A DNA stretch of 7,485 nt from Candidatus Aenigmatarchaeota archaeon. GTDB lineage: Archaea > Aenigmatarchaeota > Aenigmatarchaeia > QMZP01. Location of the stretch: positions 1 through 7,485 of the forward strand of contig JACQOB010000139.1 of the NCBI GenBank assembly GCA_016202745.1, read 5' to 3'. Below the pieces are notes generated by a model that ran no database searches, was not told the DNA's origin, and saw only the letters and a list, made by a program, of their open reading frames with translations. A program made the translations under genes and the position numbers. Shown in pieces: positions 1 to 5,649 of the stretch; position 1 is the stretch's first letter; every line of letters starts with the position of its first letter.

Positions 1-47
1 ATGTCCTTTATGTTAGATTATTGGTTCGCTGTTATATTATTGGCTTC

Positions 48-1319
48 CTACATCAGGCCGGTGAGCCCGTATCTTGATCCGTCAGCTGCGCTTATCCTGA
101 ACTTGTCAGGAAGCCCCCTGACTTTCTGGCCGTTGTTTATGCCGATCTGGTAATACAGGTAATCCAGGCTGCTCTGGTCAGGCCCCTTGATTCCGGCCCC
201 GGCGCTTATCAGGTCATCCACGTTGACAAAGCTTTCCAGGCCGTTTGACGACTCGTTCAGGTTCCCTTCAAGCCTCTGAAGGATGTCCGGGCCTGACGTC
301 CCCGGGAAGTGGCTGTAGTAGCCCTTTTCCACTGCGTCATTCACCGGGAGGGACCAGGCACCCTTGGTCAGCTCATCCAGGTAGACTTCGCTGTAATTCG
401 ACTGGGTTATAGTTGCGTTCGCAAGTGCAACGGCATTGGCGGCGCCGGCTATGTAGCAGGACGCTGCCGGCACCCCCGCGGCTTCGCCCACATAGCCAAG
501 GAATCCTCCCGGGGCAGTGGAGGCGTCGCTGACGATTAGAATCTTTGACCCCGGGTTGACGGCGCCTGGATCAAAGGTTGCGGTGCCTGTGCAGTTGCCA
601 TATGAGGCAGAGCCCGCCACCATGCTCTTCGCATAATAAGAGTATGGATACCTGACAATATTCCTCGTCGCCAGGTTTTGCGTGCCAATAGCGGCTGTGG
701 GGTCTTCCACGTTTTCAACAGGTATCTTCACTGTTGCCGGGAAAGTCCTGGCAATCCTGGCCACGTCAAGCCTGTCCTTGATGTCAATTGTCAGCATTAC
801 CTCGGCGTTCAGGTTGAACCCGTCAAGGTTTGATGCAGCCAGGCCTGAATGGTTTATCTGAAGGTCGAAGCCCGTCTGCACGCCCTGCATCAGCAGAATC
901 CAGTCGGGTATGCTGTTGTTTTCCATCAGGAAGGTTGGGTTGCCGTACAGCGAGCCGTTTTCCATCAGCTCCCCAAGCCTGGCGGATGAATTGTCAATGT
1001 ACGCGCCCGTGCTCAGCACGGAATCCGAGGCCGCGATCAGCGCGCGCTGACCCGATATGGAAACAGCCTTCTGGAAGTCATTCTCCACTGATTTTTCCAC
1101 CTGGTGCAGCTGGTCCGCTATCACCTTCTCGATGGTGCCATACCTAATCGTCTGGCTTGACGAAATGAAGAAGATGATGAAAAGCAGGAGCGGTATAACC
1201 AGCAGCAGGGTGACAATCGAGTAAACCTGCCCCGAAAGCATTTCATTCCATGTCCCGTCTGGCTTTCTGATTCTGACTGCCGAAACTATACGCTTGCGAT
1301 TATTCTCAGGGTGGAACAT
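48..1319 (-). CDS. Membrane-anchored surface protein, pilin-like N-terminus, unknown family
   Basis: I do not recognise a named family. Counting from the ATG at 1319, the 423-residue protein has a basic cytoplasmic head (1-30), one strong membrane segment (about 34-53), and then a long extracytoplasmic part that starts with a helical stretch (about 57-90). A Ser-Gly-Gln-Val junction at 29-32 just before the membrane segment resembles a class III (prepilin-type) signal, although the usual Lys/Arg before Gly is missing. Eight N-x-S/T sequons and only two cysteines (about 243 and 288) suit a glycosylated exported protein with one possible disulfide. Start choice: GGAG lies 6 nt before ATG 1319, immediately after the upstream gene's stop. 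A GTG at 1331 in the same frame would add four residues and overlap that gene by 10 bp, but has a worse ribosome site. It is very probably co-transcribed with the preceding pilin-like gene and may interact with it. The function is unknown; a minor pilin or cell-surface subunit is the best guess. Confidence 0.8.
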   Translation of the reverse strand: MFHPENNRKRIVSAVRIRKPDGTWNEMLSGQVYSIVTLLLVIPLLLFIIFFISSSQTIRYGTIEKVIADQLHQVEKSVENDFQKAVSISGQRALIAASDSVLSTGAYIDNSSARLGELMENGSLYGNPTFLMENNSIPDWILLMQGVQTGFDLQINHSGLAASNLDGFNLNAEVMLTIDIKDRLDVARIARTFPATVKIPVENVEDPTAAIGTQNLATRNIVRYPYSYYAKSMVAGSASYGNCTGTATFDPGAVNPGSKILIVSDASTAPGGFLGYVGEAAGVPAASCYIAGAANAVALANATITQSNYSEVYLDELTKGAWSLPVNDAVEKGYYSHFPGTSGPDILQRLEGNLNESSNGLESFVNVDDLISAGAGIKGPDQSSLDYLYYQIGINNGQKVRGLPDKFRISAADGSRYGLTGLM

Positions 1320-1321
1320 GC

Positions 1322-3340
1322 CTAACTCCACATCCTTATCTCGAGCTTAGCGGGCCCCCAGAGGGACGGCACGCCCTTTACGCTTGAGTTGAGGACCTCT
1401 ATTTCAGTGGCGGTAATGAATGACCCCAGCACCTGCTTCAGCCTCTCCTTCGCGTCCTCCACCGCTGCTGTAGCATTCGGGTAGACCCCGCCGAAGCCGA
1501 CTATTGACTTTATGAGCGAGCCGTATTCCACTGTGGAAAGGCTGGTGATTTCGCAGGTGGAAGTGCAGGTGTCGTTGGCTGTCACCGTATTGTTGACTGA
1601 GATGTTGTAGTAGACAGGGTCTATGTATACGGAAGAGGGCAGCGAGAAATTGAGGGGCGTCTGGAAGATCTGCGCCTGGCCGTAGCCCTGGGGCTGCACC
1701 TTCACCGACGTGTTCTTGTTGTCAAGCTGCACTACGTGAAGGAAGCTCCTGTCTATTGGCGTGCCGTTGAAGAACAGCGTGACATCCTTCGGGTTGGCTT
1801 TGAGCCCGGAGAAGTGCTGCACCTGGTTGATGTCAATGTAGCCGAACTTGACGTTCTGCGGCGGCCTGAAGTATTCCACAAAAATCTTGGAGGAATTGGA
1901 AGGCTTGTTTTGCGGGTCCGAGAACAGCCGGACTTCGCTTGCCGGTCCCCAGAAATCATTCAGAGATGTGTTGGTGTTTATGTATACGGCCACGACATTT
2001 GTCCTGCCGGCGTTCTGGGAAATGTTGCCTGTCAGGTTGAGCGAGATGAAGGAATTAGGCAGGGGCGTCGTATTCAGGTAAATCCTTTTGTCATTGAAGA
2101 ACACCTGCACGTCAGGCCTTGAAGCGTCGTCGGCGACGCCCTGCCAGTTGAGGTACATTGTCGCGTTGGTAACCGCCGCATCGGAAGGCACATATACGGG
2201 CATGGCGGCAAAAACCCCGGGCCTGTCAGACTGCTTGCCCTTGCTTACGATGCTGTCAAAATACTGCGTATAGTTGAATGTATTGTTGACCACCAGCTTC
2301 GTGAAGTCCGTGCTGTATGTGACCTCCACCCCGCCGCCGGGGTTGAGCCTGGTCCTGCCGGTGTTGCTCGAGCCTGACCTGAACAGGACGAGGCTTATCC
2401 TGTTCCAGCCGCTCACAGTGATGTCGCTCACGTTGAAGGTGTAAACCAGTACGTAGTCCCCGTAAGGCGTCTGGGGGTTTTCTATTATCTGCCTCCTGGC
2501 CGTGATGTCCTGGCCGTTCATGTAAAATTCGTTCTGGGCGTCCGGATCAGAGTTGCCTGAATGCTCCGCAATAATCAGGGTAGAATTCAGTATTTTTGTC
2601 GCGTTGACGAAGAACCTCTTGGTAATGTTCAGCTTGTCGCCGGCGCCTCCTGAATTGCCGGCTCCCGCGGGCTCGAACGGAAAGATCTCCGTGATGTTTG
2701 TCTTGGCCTTCACCGCAAAGGCCCTAGCCACGTAGCCTGACACGGGCTTGCCCTTTTGGAATCCCGAGGCTATTGTAGAGAGCCTCGCAAGGAATGTCCT
2801 GTTGGCGGTGGAATTCTGCTGGTATATCACCTGGTTGTCGAAGGACATCTCGTACCCGAGCCTTGCGGGAATTGTCCTGTTGAGGAACTCCTGGGCCAGG
2901 TCGGCCGCCCGCTGCTCGTCTGTCGCGTTGCCGGTTGACCAGAGGGAGCCGATTATGTCAAGGACTGTCTTGTTGTCGTCCTCCTGGGTCAGCACGCCCT
3001 GCGCGTAATAGCTGCCAACGGTCTGGAAATCCTTTATGTAGGACATCCTCGTGTTCTGCATCAGGCTGAGCACATCCTTGCCCGTCAGGTACAGCCTCTC
3101 ATAGCGCAACTCAGGGGACGTGTATGTGAAGGAAAGCCCCGCCAGGAAGACAGTCAGCAGTATCAGTATGCTTGCCGCAATGATCGCGTCCAGCGAGAAC
3201 ACAAAACCTTTTTTCAAAAAAGGTTTACCAAAAAGGGAGGCTATTCGCTTCGTCGCGGAGCCCGCCGGCGATGTTATCGCCGGACTTGCAGTGGCTCCTC
3301 GCTCATTACGCCTTCCAATTATTAAACCTTCTGCCCCCAT
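1322..3340 (-). CDS. Large pilin-like, heavily N-glycosylated surface protein (unknown family)
   Basis: This 672-residue protein is not assigned to a named family. The anchor is Lys-Lys-Gly at 43-45 followed by a hydrophobic FSLDA-type segment (46-71). This is the arrangement of archaeal class III signal peptides, with cleavage expected after Gly45 and an acidic residue (Asp51) at +6. The rest is extracytoplasmic: a helical part (about 75-150), then a long Asn/Thr/Ser-rich, probably beta-rich region. I count about 26 N-x-S/T sequons, so dense N-glycosylation is likely. The only cysteines noted form a C-x3-C pair (592 and 596), a possible local disulfide. Residues 1-42 are odd: they are encoded by a palindromic repeat element and are far longer than a normal prepilin leader. 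Start choice: ATG 3340 lies about 27 bp from a TATA-like box, fitting a leaderless message. A TTG at 3217 would give a conventional short leader (MKKGF...). It is followed directly by the second surface gene in the same operon. Confidence 0.82.
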   Translation of the reverse strand: MGAEGLIIGRRNERGATASPAITSPAGSATKRIASLFGKPFLKKGFVFSLDAIIAASILILLTVFLAGLSFTYTSPELRYERLYLTGKDVLSLMQNTRMSYIKDFQTVGSYYAQGVLTQEDDNKTVLDIIGSLWSTGNATDEQRAADLAQEFLNRTIPARLGYEMSFDNQVIYQQNSTANRTFLARLSTIASGFQKGKPVSGYVARAFAVKAKTNITEIFPFEPAGAGNSGGAGDKLNITKRFFVNATKILNSTLIIAEHSGNSDPDAQNEFYMNGQDITARRQIIENPQTPYGDYVLVYTFNVSDITVSGWNRISLVLFRSGSSNTGRTRLNPGGGVEVTYSTDFTKLVVNNTFNYTQYFDSIVSKGKQSDRPGVFAAMPVYVPSDAAVTNATMYLNWQGVADDASRPDVQVFFNDKRIYLNTTPLPNSFISLNLTGNISQNAGRTNVVAVYINTNTSLNDFWGPASEVRLFSDPQNKPSNSSKIFVEYFRPPQNVKFGYIDINQVQHFSGLKANPKDVTLFFNGTPIDRSFLHVVQLDNKNTSVKVQPQGYGQAQIFQTPLNFSLPSSVYIDPVYYNISVNNTVTANDTCTSTCEITSLSTVEYGSLIKSIVGFGGVYPNATAAVEDAKERLKQVLGSFITATEIEVLNSSVKGVPSLWGPAKLEIRMWS
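3204..3298. repeat. Palindromic REP/MITE-like element inside the 5' end of the pilin-like gene
   Basis: Three inverted repeats are packed into about 95 bp. The first is a perfect 11-bp pair around a single base (3204-3214 with 3216-3226; arms AAACCTTTTTT and AAAAAAGGTTT). The second is a perfect 8-bp pair with a 3-nt loop (CCGGCGAT at 3265-3272 with ATCGCCGG at 3276-3283). The third is an outer 6-bp pair (GGAGCC at 3257-3262 with GGCTCC at 3293-3298) that encloses the second, giving a stacked hairpin. The element stays in frame with the gene and encodes a low-complexity Ala/Ser/Thr/Pro stretch ahead of the membrane anchor. No second copy is present in this window, so calling it a dispersed repeat is an inference from its structure. 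Confidence 0.55.
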
Positions 3341-3352
3341 CAGTTAATATTT

Positions 3353-3360
3353 CCCGCGGG
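3353..3360. promoter_or_regulatory. Perfect 8-bp palindrome between TATA box and start, possible operator
   Basis: CCCGCGGG lies between the TATA-like box (3364-3372) and the ATG at 3340 of the surface operon, in an otherwise AT-rich stretch. A repressor bound here would block RNA polymerase. It is short and G/C-only, so chance occurrence is possible, and no regulator gene is nearby to support it. Confidence 0.2.
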
Positions 3361-3363
3361 GTG

Positions 3364-3372
3364 AAATAAAGG
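3364..3372 (-). promoter_or_regulatory. TATA-like promoter of the surface-protein operon
   Basis: Read on the minus strand this is CCTTTATTT, centred about 27 bp before the ATG at 3340. That is the spacing expected for an archaeal TATA box whose transcript begins at or next to the start codon. No Shine-Dalgarno sequence is visible before that ATG, which agrees with leaderless translation. An AT-rich alternative (TATATAT, 3392-3398) would leave a leader of about 28 nt without a ribosome site, so it is less likely. Confidence 0.45.
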
Positions 3373-3503
3373 TTACGAATGCTGAATCATCTATATATTC
3401 CTGCATCATCCCTTTCGTGTGTCCACAAATGAGATCCTGTCTGCCTGAATATTTGGGAATCTCAAATCCGAACTCCATGCTGACATGGTGCCAAATATAA
3501 GGA

Positions 3504-3511
3504 TATAAATA
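3504..3511 (+). promoter_or_regulatory. TATA box of the coiled-coil gene
   Basis: TATAAATA is centred about 24 bp before the ATG at 3531, and the sequence between holds no Shine-Dalgarno motif. This is the typical layout of an archaeal leaderless gene. A small inverted repeat, CCATG-CTGA-CATGG (3475-3488), lies just upstream and could be a regulator site, but its arms are only 5 bp. Confidence 0.6.
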
Positions 3512-3530
3512 CACCCAATAAAACAATATT

Positions 3531-4160
3531 ATGAACCTTCGCGGCTACCTCAGGAGCAAGTTCGGCAAGGACCTTTTCGCGCACCTCAAGAACAACGAGA
3601 TAGCTGAAGAGAGGATAAAGCTCGAGAAGCATGTGGAGAGGATTTCTGACGAGATGAGGGACCTCCAGGACAAGATACAAAGGCTGATGCTTGATTCAAA
3701 AGGGCAGCCCACTCCAATGAAGCTGCTCAATATCCAGAAGATAAAGACGCTGAGGCTGGAGTCGACAACCAAGCAGCAAGAGGCCAACACTTACATCAAG
3801 CAGCTCCAGCTGCTTCTGCTTGTGGAGGCGATGAAGGAGCACCACAAGACGAAGGAGAAGGACAAATTAATAGAAAAAATACTTGACGCGGACGTGGACC
3901 ACCTCAGCCAGGTCCTGTTTGACGAGGACGTTCAGAAGGCCATCCAGGAAGGCCGCATGGACGACGTGAAGGACAAGCTGAAGAGGATGTTCGCCAAGGA
4001 GGAGATGCCGCACGACCAGGAGACCCAGGAGCTGCTCAACGCGATAGACGACCTGGAAAGCGTGGATGAGGAGACGGCATTGAAGATGGCTGGCCAGAAG
4101 GCCAGGAAGATCACCGAATCGCAGCTGAAGAAGCAGGTTAGGGAAGAGGAAGACGAGTAA
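3531..4160 (+). CDS. Charged coiled-coil protein, unknown function
   Basis: This 209-residue, cysteine-free protein has no membrane segment or signal peptide, so it should be cytoplasmic. A short basic, amphipathic head (1-20) is followed by two long helices likely to form a coiled-coil hairpin (about 22-55 and 62-105, joined by a Gly/Pro-containing loop near 57-62). A second helical region follows (about 109-152), then an acidic helical stretch (about 155-185) and a highly charged tail ending in EEEDE. I do not recognise the family. The overall plan (basic amphipathic start, long helical hairpin, acidic C-terminal helices, about 200 residues) loosely recalls ESCRT-III/CdvB proteins, but I see no diagnostic motif, so that is only a hypothesis. 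It is the sole plus-strand gene and is transcribed divergently from the surface-protein operon, sharing a 190-bp promoter region. The ATG start is supported by the TATA box placed about 24 bp upstream. Confidence 0.8.
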   Translation: MNLRGYLRSKFGKDLFAHLKNNEIAEERIKLEKHVERISDEMRDLQDKIQRLMLDSKGQPTPMKLLNIQKIKTLRLESTTKQQEANTYIKQLQLLLLVEAMKEHHKTKEKDKLIEKILDADVDHLSQVLFDEDVQKAIQEGRMDDVKDKLKRMFAKEEMPHDQETQELLNAIDDLESVDEETALKMAGQKARKITESQLKKQVREEEDE

Positions 4161-4260
4161 TGCTTGTTCTTATAAATCTGATTGCCAACAGCCATGCATG
4201 ACTGACTATAAGGCTGAACTGAATGAAAGGGTGGTTCTTCAATAGCTACTGTTTAGCTTT

Positions 4261-5649
4261 CTACAATTCAATGTCCCTGAATATCTTTTCATCACTGCCG
4301 GGCCCTCTTGACAGAATGTCTATCTTCACTTCGCCGCCAAGATGATCTTGCAGCCTCCTCAATGAATCAAGGCTGTTTTCTGTCAATTCGGAGAACAGCT
4401 TTATTCTTGAAAGCCTCTTTGGATCCAGGAAGTCCCTGCCAACCCTCCACTCCCCATAAACAGGCTCGCATTTTTCAAGAACCTGGGAATCATCAGGCAG
4501 GTCCGTCAGCGTGCTGTCCCTGTACTTGTATGCCGTACAGATCGGAATGCTTCCATGGGTTCCGAAGTTTGCCACAAATTTTGGCATCTCATCCATCTTT
4601 GTTAATCCAACGCGGTTTACCTTTCCGACCAGAATGTTATGCCTGTATAAGACCGTGTCGTTGAAGTCCAGCTTCCTTGGCCTTCCTGAAGTTGTCCCGT
4701 ATTCGCCTCCAAGATCTCCGCGCTCACCCCTCATCACTTCGCTAACTTTATTGTCATATGTCACCCATGCGCCATCATGTGTAAACCTCCTGTCGCCAAC
4801 TTCCGATTGGGGGAATTTGAACAAGGCAAGCGTTATGTCGGTGTTTAATGGTGGCCTTGTTGTTACAGAACTGCTTGAATGCCTGTTTGCCCCGTTGTAA
4901 ACGTCCAGCCCTATGCTCTGACAGCCTGCCTGCAGCACATTTGTTTCCGGCCTGTTTATCCTCCTCATAAGATCTGCCTCCGGCACCAAGAATTCACTTA
5001 AATATTCCCTCAGCTCTTCATATTCCCGGACATATCTATCCAAGGGGATATCATATTTTCCGCCGAATTTTATGTGCACTGCCGGCAGTATCCTGTCTCT
5101 TAGTATAGGCACAAAATTGTCACCCACAAACTCGGCAAAAGTCATGCCCTGCTTGTATGCCGCGGCTGCATACATTGTCGAGATGCCCCTTAGCGTTGTG
5201 CCGAACCCTGTTTTGCCCTTCGCAGCTTCCGCATCAGTCTCTTCCATGAGGTGGTGCAACAGGACCACCTGGTTCCTGCCACTGATTCCAAAGTTGGTCT
5301 TGTCAACCCGTATGCCTTTTTCCCTGAGGTCCTTTATCTCTTCCATCAAACCGGCAGGCCGGTATTCCTTTGGCTTATACTCAGGGGGGTCTTTGGGGAG
5401 GATGGCGCCACCTGAGAGGAAGGCTGCATACAGGCCATCCATGCCAATACCGACAGGGACCTGGTGAGAAAATACAACTATCCCTCCCGGGTTAATCCAC
5501 GTCTCGCCCGCGTTTGCGCCGCCGTGATATCTCACGACAAAACCATATTTTTGACCCTTTTCCAGATAATAATTGTTGAGAAGAATTGCACCCTCCGCTC
5601 CTCCCTTCCCCTCATCGCCGAAGGCCCCTCCAAGAACCAGGATTTTCAT
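4261..5649 (-). CDS. purA: Divergent adenylosuccinate synthetase (PurA-like)
   Basis: Adenylosuccinate synthetase (EC 6.3.4.4) joins IMP and L-aspartate using GTP, the first step from IMP to AMP, in the cytoplasm. Family landmarks are in order: the GDEGKG loop (11-16, catalytic Asp12 kept), VVRYxGGxNAG (38-48), GTTxRGI (150-156), AGCQSIGLD (241-249), the EYGTTSGRPRK aspartate loop (316-326), TKMD (350-353, guanine recognition) and a C-terminal IDILSRGP segment (443-450). The length of 462 residues slightly exceeds the usual 430, partly through a Pro-rich insertion near 83-100. Departures are notable. The catalytic His of NAGHT is Glu49, the GDEGKGK tail is GG, and the TRVGxGPFPTE motif is not recognisable. 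Residues after GTTxRGI, which include the cross-subunit IMP-binding Arg of the E. coli enzyme, also differ. The gene starts inside the stop of the IMP dehydrogenase gene (ATGA), which suggests translational coupling. Membership of the superfamily is secure, but the exact substrate is less so. Confidence 0.85.
   Translation of the reverse strand: MKILVLGGAFGDEGKGGAEGAILLNNYYLEKGQKYGFVVRYHGGANAGETWINPGGIVVFSHQVPVGIGMDGLYAAFLSGGAILPKDPPEYKPKEYRPAGLMEEIKDLREKGIRVDKTNFGISGRNQVVLLHHLMEETDAEAAKGKTGFGTTLRGISTMYAAAAYKQGMTFAEFVGDNFVPILRDRILPAVHIKFGGKYDIPLDRYVREYEELREYLSEFLVPEADLMRRINRPETNVLQAGCQSIGLDVYNGANRHSSSSVTTRPPLNTDITLALFKFPQSEVGDRRFTHDGAWVTYDNKVSEVMRGERGDLGGEYGTTSGRPRKLDFNDTVLYRHNILVGKVNRVGLTKMDEMPKFVANFGTHGSIPICTAYKYRDSTLTDLPDDSQVLEKCEPVYGEWRVGRDFLDPKRLSRIKLFSELTENSLDSLRRLQDHLGGEVKIDILSRGPGSDEKIFRDIEL

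Noticed and set aside
1..47. AT-rich tail after the surface-protein operon
   Set aside because: It is too short and cut by the window edge; no hairpin, clear promoter or gene start can be supported.
1..153. 50-codon plus-strand frame beginning at the first base
   Set aside because: About two thirds of it is antisense to the surface-protein gene; there is no family match and it begins at the window edge, so nothing supports it.
1736..2122. 128-residue plus-strand frame inside the large surface gene
   Set aside because: It is a reverse-strand shadow; the minus-strand frame has sequons, an anchor and continuous coding character.
3204..3298. Reading the hairpins as a CRISPR repeat or a rho-independent terminator
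   Set aside because: There is one copy only with no spacers, and the element lies within an open reading frame just after the promoter rather than at a gene end.
4183..4245. Possible tRNA or small structured RNA in the convergent spacer
   Set aside because: No acceptor stem, T-loop or other tRNA feature can be formed from this stretch.
4161..4260. Possible transcription terminators between the convergent genes
   Set aside because: There is a short T-rich run (4164-4172) and a weak 5-bp inverted repeat (AGCTA/TAGCT) on the purA side, but neither is strong enough to call.
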